Positions 8,278 through 16,796 of a stretch of DNA of 64,000 nucleotides are shown here, piece by piece. The first letter of the stretch is position 1, and each line of letters opens with the position of its first letter. The DNA lies in assembly GCA_049601915.1 (NCBI GenBank), contig JBMYRB010000003.1:372001-436000 (forward strand), given 5' to 3'. Position numbers and translations under genes: made by a program. The notes below the pieces were generated by a model, which made no database searches, was not told the origin of the DNA, and saw only the letters and a list, made by a program, of their open reading frames with translations. The DNA is from UBA8079 sp049601915 (GTDB lineage: Bacteria > Pseudomonadota > Alphaproteobacteria > UBA6615).

Positions 8278-8314
8278 AAGGCCGGCGCCCGGAGACCAGG
8301 GGCACCGGCCTTTT
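8278..8314. terminator. Bidirectional terminator between deiodinase-like gene and glycerate kinase
   Basis: AAGGCCGG (8278-8285) pairs with CCGGCCTT (8305-8312), with inner GCCC/GGGC pairing and a TTTT tail on the plus strand. It serves the convergent genes on both sides. Confidence 0.8.
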
Positions 8315-8318
8315 CTAT

Positions 8319-9617
8319 TCAGGTGATCAGAATTGCACGGAAGTCATTCACGTTGGTGCGGGTCGGCCCCGTGAGCACCAGGTCGTCGATCGCCGCGAAG
8401 AGGCTGTAGGCATCGTTCCGCGCGAGCGTATCGGCAGCCTCGAAACCTGCCGCACGCGCCCGATCGAGCGTGTCGGGCATCACCAGCACGCCGGCATTGC
8501 CCTCCACCCCGTCGATACCGTCCGTATCACAGGCGATGGCATGAATTTCTGGCGCCCCCTCCAGCGCCTGCGCCAGTCCAAGTGCATACTCGGCATTGCG
8601 GCCCCCGCGCCCGTTGCCGGTTACTGTCACGGTCGTCTCGCCGCCCGATAGAATGACCAGCGGTGTCGTGCGTTCCTGCCGGAACCTTATCGCCAGCGCG
8701 GCGTGCTCAGCACCCAAATTCCGTGCCTCGCCCTCGAGGTCCGCGCCCAGCGATACGACATCATAACCAGCCTCTCGCGCAGCATTTTCGGCCGCGGCCA
8801 GCATTTCCGACGGTCGCGCGACGATCACGTTCTCCACCCTGGCAAACAACGGGTCATCGGGCTTGGGTGTCTCGCCGGTGTCGTCTTTCAGCAACGTAAG
8901 AACCGAGGCCGGCACTTCGATTTCGTAGCGGGTCAGAATTTCAAGCGCGTCCGCGCGTGTCGTTGGATCAGGTACCGTCGGTCCGGACGCGATCACCGAC
9001 GTGTCGTCGCCTGGAACATCCGAGATCATCAGGCTGACCACCCGCGCCGGCGCGGCGTGGCGGGCAAGACGCCCGCCCTTCACCGCGGAGATATGTTTGC
9101 GCACGCAGTTCATCTCTCCGATGGGCGCGCCGCTGCGCAACAGTCCACGGGTCACTGCAGCCTTCTCGGTTGCCGTCACGCCTCCGGCCGGTGCGGAGAG
9201 GAGCGCTGATCCGCCACCGGAAACAAGGCAGAGCAACGTATCTTCCGACGTGAGACTCGAGGCCAGGGCCAGAATCCGTTTTGCTGAATCCGCGCCGGCC
9301 GCATCGGGCACCGGGTGTGCCGCCTCGATGATTTCGATAGCATCACAATCGGCCCAGTGGCCATAACGGGTCACCACCAGCCCCTCCAGACGGTCGTGCC
9401 ATCCCTGACGCCGAGCCTCGCTTTCGACCGCGCGTGCCATGGCCGCCGACGCCTTGCCGGCCCCCACGACAACCATCCGTCCACCCTTTGTCGGGGTCGG
9501 AACCGATGCGGGCACACACACCATTGGATCCGCCGCGGCGACGGCGGCTGTGAACAAGTCACGCAGAACCTGCGGCGCGGCAGCTTCCGTTGCGTCATTG
9601 ACGGTGGTTTTGCTCAC
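8319..9617 (-). CDS. Glycerate 2-kinase (MOFRL family, GckA/TtuD type)
   Basis: The 432-residue protein matches the two-domain glycerate kinase family: an N-terminal DUF4147 domain with VVGAGKASAAMARAVE (about residues 50-65) and CLVSGGGSALLSAP, then SLMISDVPGDDTSVIASGPT, and a C-terminal MOFRL domain with LSGGETTVTVTGNGRGGRNA. The enzyme phosphorylates D-glycerate to 2-phosphoglycerate, feeding C3 intermediates into lower glycolysis. It was once annotated as hydroxypyruvate reductase. The gene is transcribed alone. In this setting it could collect glycerate from sugar-acid, tartronate or glyoxylate catabolism. Confidence 0.92.
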   Translation of the reverse strand: MSKTTVNDATEAAAPQVLRDLFTAAVAAADPMVCVPASVPTPTKGGRMVVVGAGKASAAMARAVESEARRQGWHDRLEGLVVTRYGHWADCDAIEIIEAAHPVPDAAGADSAKRILALASSLTSEDTLLCLVSGGGSALLSAPAGGVTATEKAAVTRGLLRSGAPIGEMNCVRKHISAVKGGRLARHAAPARVVSLMISDVPGDDTSVIASGPTVPDPTTRADALEILTRYEIEVPASVLTLLKDDTGETPKPDDPLFARVENVIVARPSEMLAAAENAAREAGYDVVSLGADLEGEARNLGAEHAALAIRFRQERTTPLVILSGGETTVTVTGNGRGGRNAEYALGLAQALEGAPEIHAIACDTDGIDGVEGNAGVLVMPDTLDRARAAGFEAADTLARNDAYSLFAAIDDLVLTGPTRTNVNDFRAILIT

Positions 9618-9837
9618 ATCTGCCCCTTGCGAACGCGGATCATCGCGATATTATCCTGCGCGAAACCTATCGGCGGCCAAATAAGAAACATAACCGCACT
9701 CACGCCGTAATAGGGATTCCGAAAGAACCAGCGCTTCGTCGCGGCTGCGGGTATTCCTGTGGGCGCAAAGTGCCAGATCGTTCGGCAGCCCTCAAACAAT
9801 AAGAAATGTAACAACCAACATATAAAGGAGCGGAATC

Positions 9838-11049
9838 ATGCAAGGAGCCGATACGGCTTGGATTCTGACCTCGACGGCGCTGGTTTTGTTTATGACCCTA
9901 CCCGGTCTCGCATTGTTCTATGCGGGCTTGGTGCGATCGCAAAACGTGTTGTCGGTTCTCATGAACTGTTTCGCCATCGCGGCAACTGTTTCCATTCTCT
10001 GGTTCGCGGTCGGCTACTCAATCGCGTTCGGTGACGGCAACGCCTGGTGGGGCGGACTCGGCAAGTCCTTCTTGTCCGGCGTTACCATCGACAGCGTGTC
10101 GGGAACGATCCCCGAAACCCTGTTCTTCATGTTCCAGATGACGTTTGCAATTATTACACCTGCATTGATCGTCGGCGCCTATCCCGAGCGCATCCACTTC
10201 TCGTTCGTGATCGCCTTCTCCCTCGTCTGGGTCCTCATCGTCTATGCCCCGGTCGTGCATTGGGTCTGGGGCGGCGGTTTCCTCGCCGAGATGGGCCTGC
10301 TCGACTTTGCCGGTGGCGTTGTGGTGCATGTCACGGCTGGCGTATCCGCGCTGGTCCTGGCCATGATGCTCGGGCCACGTCGCGGTTTCCCGGGTGAAGT
10401 ACAACCCCCGCATAGCCCCGGCCTCACCATGATCGGTGCGGCGATGCTCTGGGTCGGCTGGTTCGGCTTCAATGCCGGCTCGGCACTCGCGGCCGATGCT
10501 GCCGCGGGTATGGCCATGACGGTGACGCATATTTCAGCTGCGGCCGGCGCCATCGCCTGGTCGGTGATGGAGCTGATCCGTTATCGCAAGGCCAGTCTAG
10601 TCGGCGCGGTGACTGGTATGGTCGCGGGTCTCGCCACCATCACACCCGCATCGGGCTCGGTCGGCCCGGTCGGCGGTCTTGTGCTCGGCCTGGCTGGCGG
10701 TGTCGTGTGCTACATGGTCACCCAGGCCGTGAAACAGCGATTCAAAATCGACGACTCCCTCGACGTGTTCGCCGTCCATGGGATCGGCGGCATGATCGGC
10801 ACGATGCTCACGGCGATCTTCGTCTCGGCCGCTCTCGGCGGAAATGGTCTCGCCGAAGGCATGACTATTGGAAGCCAGTTGGGCGTCCAGGCACTCGGGA
10901 TCATTATCGTTGCGATCTGGTCGGCCATCCTCACCGCCGTTATCGTCTTGGTGCTGAAAATGTTCCTGACGTTCCGGGTCGATGAGGAAACCGAAGTCCA
11001 GGGCCTCGATCTGGCGCTGCATGGCGAGCGCGGCTACCACAATATGTAG
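9838..11049 (+). CDS. amtB: Ammonium transporter AmtB
   Basis: The 403-residue protein has about eleven hydrophobic segments and the Amt/MEP signatures. The twin conducting histidines are seen in FAGGVVVHVTAGVSALV and in DVFAVHGIGGMIGTML. The N-terminus (TAWILTSTALVLFMTLPGLA) has the family's first membrane helix without a clear cleaved signal. AAGGAG before ATG 9838 gives the start. AmtB moves ammonium across the inner membrane under nitrogen limitation and is closed by the PII protein encoded just downstream. I looked for a sigma-54 promoter upstream and did not find a convincing one. Confidence 0.97.
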   Translation: MQGADTAWILTSTALVLFMTLPGLALFYAGLVRSQNVLSVLMNCFAIAATVSILWFAVGYSIAFGDGNAWWGGLGKSFLSGVTIDSVSGTIPETLFFMFQMTFAIITPALIVGAYPERIHFSFVIAFSLVWVLIVYAPVVHWVWGGGFLAEMGLLDFAGGVVVHVTAGVSALVLAMMLGPRRGFPGEVQPPHSPGLTMIGAAMLWVGWFGFNAGSALAADAAAGMAMTVTHISAAAGAIAWSVMELIRYRKASLVGAVTGMVAGLATITPASGSVGPVGGLVLGLAGGVVCYMVTQAVKQRFKIDDSLDVFAVHGIGGMIGTMLTAIFVSAALGGNGLAEGMTIGSQLGVQALGIIIVAIWSAILTAVIVLVLKMFLTFRVDEETEVQGLDLALHGERGYHNM

Positions 11050-11128
11050 TCTGCTGTTTGTCTCGACGTAACTTTGGGGCGGTGTCGATGTATATGCCGA
11101 CGCCGCCCCCAACGACATAGGATCAACC

Positions 11129-11467
11129 ATGAAATTCATTGTTGCGATCATCAAACCGCACAAACTAGACGACGTGCGCGAAGCGTTGGCCGGCGTTGGC
11201 ATCGAAGGCATGACCGCCAGCGAAGTCAAAGGCTATGGCCGCCAGAAGGGGCAGACGGAGATTTACCGTGGTGCCGAATATCAGGTGAACTTCGTGCCGA
11301 AAGTCAAAATCGAAGTCGCCGTCGACGACGCTGTCGTCGACAATGTCGTGGACGCTATCCGAAATGCGGCGAACACGGAAAAGATCGGCGACGGCAAGAT
11401 TTTCGTCCTCGATCTCCAGTCTGCGGTGCGCGTACGCACCGGCGAGACCGGGTCCGACGCCCTCTAG
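11129..11467 (+). CDS. glnK: Nitrogen regulatory protein P-II (GlnK/GlnB)
   Basis: This 112-residue protein is the exact PII length. The T-loop carries Tyr51 in GRQKGQTEIYRGAEY, the uridylylation site, and the stretch YQVNFVPKVKIEV is family-standard. PII trimers sense 2-oxoglutarate and ATP/ADP, and in their unmodified form plug AmtB. Its place 79 bp downstream of amtB points to GlnK, although most organisms have the order glnK-amtB; the inverted order seen here is common in some alphaproteobacteria. The gene converges with the dehydrogenase gene at 11480, with 12 bp between the stop codons. Confidence 0.95.
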   Translation: MKFIVAIIKPHKLDDVREALAGVGIEGMTASEVKGYGRQKGQTEIYRGAEYQVNFVPKVKIEVAVDDAVVDNVVDAIRNAANTEKIGDGKIFVLDLQSAVRVRTGETGSDAL

Positions 11468-11479
11468 GCGTCTCCGAGA

Positions 11480-12376
11480 CTAAAGGTCGTCCAGGCCCGC
11501 GCGCTGTTCGAGAAGCTTGATGGCTGCGGTGAGGTTATCCTCTCCGTAACCCGCTTCCGACGAATCCTGGAAGGTCCGAAGCATGGCGCCCCCGATCGCC
11601 AATGGCACGCCTGCACTTTCGCCCGCTTCACTGATCAGGCGCGAGTCTTTCAACATCTGCTCCGTTGAGAACATCGGCGAGAAGTCCCGCGCTTTTAGCG
11701 GCGCCACGTTGTACTCGATGAAAGGCGACGCCGCGACGCTCGCACCGATAACGTCGATCATTTGTGCCCAGTCGAGGCCACCTTTCCGCCCGAGAGTCAG
11801 CGCCTCCGCCAACACGGCGGCAGATGTGCCAACCAGCAGGTTTATGACCAGCTTCAGGTAACGAGCCTGCTCTTCCGCGCCGAGGTAGAAATGGTGCGCG
11901 CTCATGGCGTCAAACAATGCCGCACACTCGTCTGCGGCGTCCTTCGGCCCCGACACCATGACCGTCAACTTGCCCGCCTCCGCCAGTATCGTGCTGCCGG
12001 ACACCGTGGCGCGCACATGCCGGATACCGGCTGTCTCGGCGGCGGCCGCCACTTGCGCGGACACCTCGGGCGAGACAGTGCTCATATCGACATAGATCGT
12101 ACCCGGCGCGAGGTTCCCGAAGATCCCCTCATCTTCGATAGTCACGGCCCTGAGCACCGCATCGTTGGGAATCATCGAGACAACGATACTTGCGCCGACC
12201 GCGGCATCGCGGTTTGAGCTGGCCGCGCGAGCCCCCGCCGCAACAACCGCATCCACGTTGACCTTAACCGGGTCATGAACTGCGACGTCGGCACCTGCAG
12301 CCACCAACCGTCGGCTCATGGGCCCGCCCATCTTCCCGGCACCGATCCAGCCGATTGTTGCTCCGTTCAGACTCAT
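11480..12376 (-). CDS. 3-hydroxyisobutyrate dehydrogenase-family oxidoreductase, copy 1
   Basis: The 298-residue beta-hydroxyacid dehydrogenase has the Rossmann motif IGWIGAGKMGGPMSRRLV at the N-terminus, the substrate-binding VSGSTILAEAGKLTVMVSG, and the catalytic lysine in ARYLKLVINLLVG. The family oxidises 3-hydroxyacids such as hydroxyisobutyrate or tartronate semialdehyde with NAD(P). I start it at 12376 (MSLNGATIG), because GGAGGT sits four bases upstream; a start 15 bases earlier would include that site in the coding region. It is divergent from an IclR regulator whose candidate operator lies between them, so it is probably the regulated target. Confidence 0.9.
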   Translation of the reverse strand: MSLNGATIGWIGAGKMGGPMSRRLVAAGADVAVHDPVKVNVDAVVAAGARAASSNRDAAVGASIVVSMIPNDAVLRAVTIEDEGIFGNLAPGTIYVDMSTVSPEVSAQVAAAAETAGIRHVRATVSGSTILAEAGKLTVMVSGPKDAADECAALFDAMSAHHFYLGAEEQARYLKLVINLLVGTSAAVLAEALTLGRKGGLDWAQMIDVIGASVAASPFIEYNVAPLKARDFSPMFSTEQMLKDSRLISEAGESAGVPLAIGGAMLRTFQDSSEAGYGEDNLTAAIKLLEQRAGLDDL

Positions 12377-12494
12377 AATTACTACCTCCAATGTTTGTAT
12401 TTTCGGTTAGACAGTAGCCCAAACACCGCAAACATCTATATCTCCTGGAACATCATTCTCGCGCGCTTCGCATGTGCATGACGGGCCTGTTTCA

Positions 12495-12538
12495 GCTATG
12501 TTCGGCTATTGAACTTTTGTTCGCTAACCGAACATAGC
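12495..12538. promoter_or_regulatory. Candidate IclR operator: 11-bp perfect inverted repeat with nested half-sites
   Basis: GCTATGTTCGG (12495-12505) and CCGAACATAGC (12528-12538) are perfect reverse complements separated by 22 bases. Inside lies a second inverted pair, GAAC TTTT GTTC (12511-12522), so the GTTC/GAAC core occurs four times. The element lies 22 bases before the iclR ATG and about 120 bases before the divergent dehydrogenase start. Operators of this shape are typical for IclR proteins that bind as dimers of dimers, so autoregulation plus control of the dehydrogenase is likely. Confidence 0.65.
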
Positions 12539-12560
12539 CAAGTTGCATAAGGACCCACCG

Positions 12561-13331
12561 ATGGCCACTCACCGTGAAAACTCGGAATTCGTACAATCTC
12601 TTGAACGTGGACTCGCAGTCATCCAAGCGTTTGGATCGGACCGCCCGGATATGACCATCAGCGAAGTTGCAGTGGCGACGGGCACCACACGCGCGACCGC
12701 ACGCCGTTTCCTGCTCACTCTCGAATCGCTCGGCAAAGTGAAATCAACTGGCCGGAAATTCTCCCTGACACCACGGGTGCTTGGCCTCGGTTATGCCTAT
12801 CTGTCATCACTCGAATGGTGGAAGATCGCACAACCGCATATGGAATCGACCGTCCACGAACTTCAGGAATCATGTTCTGCCGCCGTCCTCGACGGACAGG
12901 ACGTGATCTATGTCGCGCGCGTCTCGGCCACGCGGATCATGTCGATCAATCTCAGCATCGGCACGCGCCTGCCCGCTTATGTCACAGCGCTCGGACGGGT
13001 CTTGCTGGCCCATCAGCCTCCTGAATATCTCGACCAGTATCTGAGCGATCTGACCCCGAAGCAGTTTACCGAACGCACGAAAACAGAACGCAACGACTTG
13101 CGCGAAGCCTTCGAAACAGTGCGCCTCAAGGGCTACGCGCTGGTCGATCAGGAGCTTGAAACCGGCCTTCGCTCACTCGCTGTGCCCATTCTCGACCGCA
13201 ACGGCCGTATCCTCGCCGCCCTGAATGTCGGTACCCATGCTGCGCGCACGCGCCTCGACGACATGACGAACCGTTTCCTGCCTGTCCTCCACGAGGCGTC
13301 GCTTAAAATCACCGCGCAATTGCCGAGCTGA
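12561..13331 (+). CDS. IclR-family transcriptional regulator, copy 1
   Basis: The 256-residue protein has an N-terminal winged helix (EFVQSLERGLAVIQAFG, then MTISEVAVATGTTRATARRF as recognition helix) and a C-terminal effector domain ending in a typical IclR stretch (VPILDRNGRILAALNVGTHA). Residues such as RVSATRIMSINLSIGTRLPA resemble PcaR/PobR-type regulators of aromatic-acid degradation, but the effector cannot be deduced. The start ATG 12561 follows AAGGA; an upstream TTG in frame is less likely. It probably controls itself and the divergent hydroxyacid dehydrogenase through the inverted repeat at 12495-12538. Confidence 0.93.
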   Translation: MATHRENSEFVQSLERGLAVIQAFGSDRPDMTISEVAVATGTTRATARRFLLTLESLGKVKSTGRKFSLTPRVLGLGYAYLSSLEWWKIAQPHMESTVHELQESCSAAVLDGQDVIYVARVSATRIMSINLSIGTRLPAYVTALGRVLLAHQPPEYLDQYLSDLTPKQFTERTKTERNDLREAFETVRLKGYALVDQELETGLRSLAVPILDRNGRILAALNVGTHAARTRLDDMTNRFLPVLHEASLKITAQLPS

Positions 13332-13386
13332 ACGCAAAATGGCGGCACTTGCAGCGCCGCCGTTTCGAGATAAACCAATCTTTTTG

Positions 13387-14040
13387 CTAGAGGACTTCGC
13401 AGACCTCGTCGAACGCATAGCGGTACATCCGGGGGCCCTTGATGCCCGTGACATCGCCATAGCCGATGTTGCACAGGAAGATCGACTTCACCGGGCTGCC
13501 CTCGAAGAACTCCGCGTCGACCGCATCGGCATCGAAACCGCCCATAGCACCGGCGTCAAGACCAATCGCGCGCAACGCGATGATGAAGTAGGCGCCCTGC
13601 AAAATGGCCTGGGTCCGCGCGAACCCGTTCGCGAGCTGCGCGTTGTCTTCAAAACGTTTGGGCATCGCCTCGTTGAACGGGTTGATCTTCGGGAAGTCCT
13701 TAAAGAAAGTGTTGTCGTAGGCGATGATCGCGGTCACCGGCGCTTCCGTGGTCTTTTCCCGGTTGCGCTCATTGACCGCCGGAGCGAGCCGGTCCTTGGC
13801 TTCTTTCGAACGCACGAATGTAATCCGTACCGGCTGCGTGTTGGCGCTCGTTGGCCCCATACGGGCCAGCTCGAACGCCTCCTGCAGCTGCGCATCGCTG
13901 ACATCCCGGTCCTGCCACCAATTGTGGTTGCGGGCTTCAAGGAACAACAAGTCACGCGAATTGGCGTCGAGCGACTGAATCCGGGTCCGGGCTTCCTCGA
14001 TCTGGGCCTGCGCTGCGGCGAGAGCTTCTTCAAATGACAT
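13387..14040 (-). CDS. Nitroreductase-family protein, RutE/malonic semialdehyde reductase-like
   Basis: The 217-residue FMN-fold protein closely resembles RutE. Shared features include FLEARNHNWWQDRDVSDAQL, the FMN-binding GPTSANTQPVRITFVRS, the stretch EAPVTAIIAYD, and GAMGGFDADAVDAEFF near the C-terminus. RutE reduces malonic semialdehyde to 3-hydroxypropionate in pyrimidine breakdown; no other rut genes are here, so a stand-alone role in detoxifying a semialdehyde is more likely. It converges on the IclR gene and lies 55 bp from its stop codon. GGGGAAG before the ATG supports the start. Confidence 0.87.
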   Translation of the reverse strand: MSFEEALAAAQAQIEEARTRIQSLDANSRDLLFLEARNHNWWQDRDVSDAQLQEAFELARMGPTSANTQPVRITFVRSKEAKDRLAPAVNERNREKTTEAPVTAIIAYDNTFFKDFPKINPFNEAMPKRFEDNAQLANGFARTQAILQGAYFIIALRAIGLDAGAMGGFDADAVDAEFFEGSPVKSIFLCNIGYGDVTGIKGPRMYRYAFDEVCEVL

Positions 14041-14264
14041 TCGTCTTCCCCTGTAATTCGTCGGCTGTGCGGGCGCATCGCCGAACCAAGTGCATGGTTG
14101 GTGCCTACATGTGAGCCGCGGACATCAAAGTCAATTCGCATCGACCCCGGGTTCGCGGTACGAACGCACTACCCGGCGTTGAGCGCATCGTCCGAATGCA
14201 TTATTGAGGCTGTTCGAGATCAAACTTGGCCGGTCATGAGAATGCGGCCCATCTGGAGTTAAAC

Positions 14265-15491
14265 ATGTCCGAATCCGTTGGCGCCCTGGCGGGTGTAACC
14301 GTCCTTGACCTTACGCGTGTCCTCGCGGGTCCCTACTGCACCCAGATGCTCGGTGATCTCGGGGCCGACGTCATCAAGGTCGAGCGCCCCGGCGCCGGTG
14401 ACGATACCCGGCGTTTCGCCCCACCCTTCATGGCCGGACCCGACGGGGAGGAATCGACCGAGAGCGCCTACTTCATGTCCGCCAACCGCAACAAGCTCTC
14501 CGTCGAGGTCGACCTCACCAGTGAAACCGGTCAGGCACTCGTGCGCGAACTGGCCATGAAGGCCGATGTCATCGTCGAGAACTTCAAGACCGGGAATCTC
14601 GCGAAGTACGGCCTTGGCTATGACGACCTCAAAGACGCCAACCCCAAGCTGGTCTATTGCTCGATCACCGGGTTCGGCCAGACCGGCCCCTACGCGACGC
14701 GGCCCGGTTACGACTTCCTAATTCAGGGCATGGGCGGAATCATGTCGATCACCGGCGAGGCCGAGGGCGAGCCCCAGAAGGTCGGCGTTCCCATCGCCGA
14801 CATCATGTCGGGCATGTTTGCCGCCGTCGCCGTCAATGGTGCGCTCCGCCACGCCGCGGTAACCGGCCAGGGCCAGTATATCGACATCGGCATGCTGGAT
14901 ACCCAGGTCGCCTGGCTGGTGAATCAGGGCATGAACTTCCTCCATTCCGGACAGGCCGAGCGCCTGGGCAACGCCCATCCCAACATCGTTCCCTACCAGG
15001 TATTCGAGACGGCCGATGGGCACATCGTGGTCGCGGTCGGCAACGACAACCAGTTCCGGACCTTCGCCGGCATCCTCGGGGAGCCCGAACTGGCCGACCA
15101 GCCGCTATTCGCCACCAATGATTCCCGTGTACGTAACCGCGACGAGGTCGTCGGGCATCTGGCATCGATCATGAAAACCAAGCCGTCAGCCCACTGGCTG
15201 GCCGAACTCGAGGCCAACAAGATCGGCTGCGGACCAATCAATACGCTGGATCAGGTCTTCGAAGACCCCCATGTCCAGGCGCGCGAGATGGTCGTGAACG
15301 TCCCGCATCCGTTGGCCGGACCGGACGGCGCGCAGCTGATTGCCAGCCCGCTCAAGCTGTCCGAAACCCCCGTCAAATATCGCCACCACCCGCCCCTGCT
15401 TGGCCAGCACACAGACGAAGTGCTCCGCGATGTCCTCGGCTACGATGACGATAAGATCGCCGAGCTACGCAACGCCGGCGCAATCGGCTGA
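14265..15491 (+). CDS. Class III CoA transferase (CaiB/BaiF family)
   Basis: The 408-residue protein is a typical family III CoA transferase: VLDLTRVLAGPYCTQMLGDL at the N-terminus, GADVIKVERPGAGDDTR, NRNKLSVEVDL, and GQYIDIGMLDTQVAW, which holds the region of the catalytic aspartate. These enzymes move CoA from a donor acyl-CoA (succinyl-CoA, formyl-CoA) to an organic acid. The ATG at 14265 follows GGAG; the in-frame upstream TTG has no such site. The Rieske gene starts 5 bp after the stop, so the two are surely co-transcribed, an unusual pairing. Acceptor acid unknown. Confidence 0.92.
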   Translation: MSESVGALAGVTVLDLTRVLAGPYCTQMLGDLGADVIKVERPGAGDDTRRFAPPFMAGPDGEESTESAYFMSANRNKLSVEVDLTSETGQALVRELAMKADVIVENFKTGNLAKYGLGYDDLKDANPKLVYCSITGFGQTGPYATRPGYDFLIQGMGGIMSITGEAEGEPQKVGVPIADIMSGMFAAVAVNGALRHAAVTGQGQYIDIGMLDTQVAWLVNQGMNFLHSGQAERLGNAHPNIVPYQVFETADGHIVVAVGNDNQFRTFAGILGEPELADQPLFATNDSRVRNRDEVVGHLASIMKTKPSAHWLAELEANKIGCGPINTLDQVFEDPHVQAREMVVNVPHPLAGPDGAQLIASPLKLSETPVKYRHHPPLLGQHTDEVLRDVLGYDDDKIAELRNAGAIG

Positions 15492-15496
15492 CCATT

Positions 15497-15844
15497 ATGG
15501 CAGACGAACACATCTGCGCGGCCGACGAGATCGGCGAGATGGAAGCGCGCGGCTATGTCGGCCGCGTTGATGGCATGCAGCGGAACATCTTTGCGGCCCG
15601 CCAGGACGGCGCGCTGCACCTGTATCTCAACAAATGCCCGCATGCTGGCGCGCTACTGGACCATATCCAGGGTCAGTTCTTCACACCCGACGGCGGCTTC
15701 CTGCGCTGCGGCATGCATGGCGCGATCTTTCGGATCAAAAGCGGCGAATGCATCGATGGCCCCTGTCAGGGTGCGAACCTGACCCGTCTGGGATTCGAGG
15801 AACGCGACGGTGAGGTATACCTGACAGGAACAACCGCAGAGTGA
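15497..15844 (+). CDS. Small Rieske [2Fe-2S] protein
   Basis: The 115-residue protein is a lone Rieske domain. The cluster ligands are plain: CPHAGALLD (Cys-x-His) and CGMHGAIF (Cys-x2-His). It has no signal peptide, so it acts in the cytoplasm as a ferredoxin for a Rieske-type oxygenase or as a NirD-like small subunit. No oxygenase large subunit is adjacent; the only likely partner is the upstream CoA transferase gene, five bases away. Whether it supplies electrons to an enzyme elsewhere is unknown. Confidence 0.9.
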   Translation: MADEHICAADEIGEMEARGYVGRVDGMQRNIFAARQDGALHLYLNKCPHAGALLDHIQGQFFTPDGGFLRCGMHGAIFRIKSGECIDGPCQGANLTRLGFEERDGEVYLTGTTAE

Positions 15845-16009
15845 AATCACCTATTTTCGACTTTTTGTGCGGATGACACTGATATTCGAAAATTGTACAA
15901 ACCAACGGAACAACTCACTGGCTGGTCGTTCATCACGACGCACGCCCTAGCCGTGTTATGGTTCAGTCAACACCGTCGTTAGCCGCGATCAGGGGAAAAG
16001 GAGCCACCA

Positions 16010-16771
16010 ATGAAATTTGTTCTTTACGCGGATATCCATGCGCAGGTCCCGCAGATGGAAGCCGTACTTGAAGCTGTCGACAAGGAAAACGCCGACAAGG
16101 AAATTCTGATCGGTGATCTGATCATGCTTGGCCCGCAACCAGCAGAGGTGGTCGATCACTTCATGAATGTCCGCCAGAATGTGGACATCCTGATCGGCAA
16201 TCTGGACATGTGGGTGGTCGACAAGTTCTGGGAAACCAAGACACCGAAGAACATCTATCACGAGTGGATGCTCGACATGGCCCGCCTCACCCGCGAACGC
16301 ATGACCCAGGAGCAGCTCGATTGGCTGAATAAGTTGCCCTTCGCGACGACCTACACCCCCGAGCACGGCCACAACTTCCATGTCTTCCACGCCACGCCGG
16401 ACGAGATTGGCGACGAAGATGCACTGCCGCCGCGCCTCACGGATGACGAGATGTGGGAGAAGATCGGCCATATCGACGCCGACGTGATGTCCTTCGGTCA
16501 CATCCACGGCGGCTATGTCCGTCAGGTCCGCGACAAGACCCTCGTCTGCGCCGCCGCGGTCGGCATGAGCTGGGACGGCGACCCGCGTCCGTCCTATGCC
16601 ACGGTCGAGTATCTCGGCGACGGCAAATGGGACTGCCAGACCCATCGCGTCGATGGTGATTTCGAAGAGCAGGCGAAGCTCAACGAGAACTGTTGGATCC
16701 CCCATGGCGACCGTATCGCCAAGATGATCCGGACGGGCTACTTCTGGAACCCCGACCACATGCCCCACTAG
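16010..16771 (+). CDS. Metallophosphoesterase (calcineurin-like, YfcE-type)
   Basis: The 253-residue protein shows the metallophosphoesterase motifs in order: ADIHAQ (DxH), IGDLIMLGP (GD), LIGNLDMWV (the GNxx site, with Leu where His is common), and SFGHIHGGYV (GHxHG). The Leu at the GN(H) position suggests a weaker or different phosphodiesterase activity, although many YfcE-like proteins vary here. It follows a 165-bp gap with its own AAAAGGAG site, and a methyltransferase gene follows after 25 bp. Substrate unknown. Confidence 0.88.
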   Translation: MKFVLYADIHAQVPQMEAVLEAVDKENADKEILIGDLIMLGPQPAEVVDHFMNVRQNVDILIGNLDMWVVDKFWETKTPKNIYHEWMLDMARLTRERMTQEQLDWLNKLPFATTYTPEHGHNFHVFHATPDEIGDEDALPPRLTDDEMWEKIGHIDADVMSFGHIHGGYVRQVRDKTLVCAAAVGMSWDGDPRPSYATVEYLGDGKWDCQTHRVDGDFEEQAKLNENCWIPHGDRIAKMIRTGYFWNPDHMPH

Positions 16772-16796
16772 GCCACTCCGTACCCGGAGTGTCGTC

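Noticed and set aside
9618..9837. Sigma-54 promoter upstream of amtB
   Set aside because: I looked for the GG/GC spacing typical of sigma-54 sites and found no convincing match.
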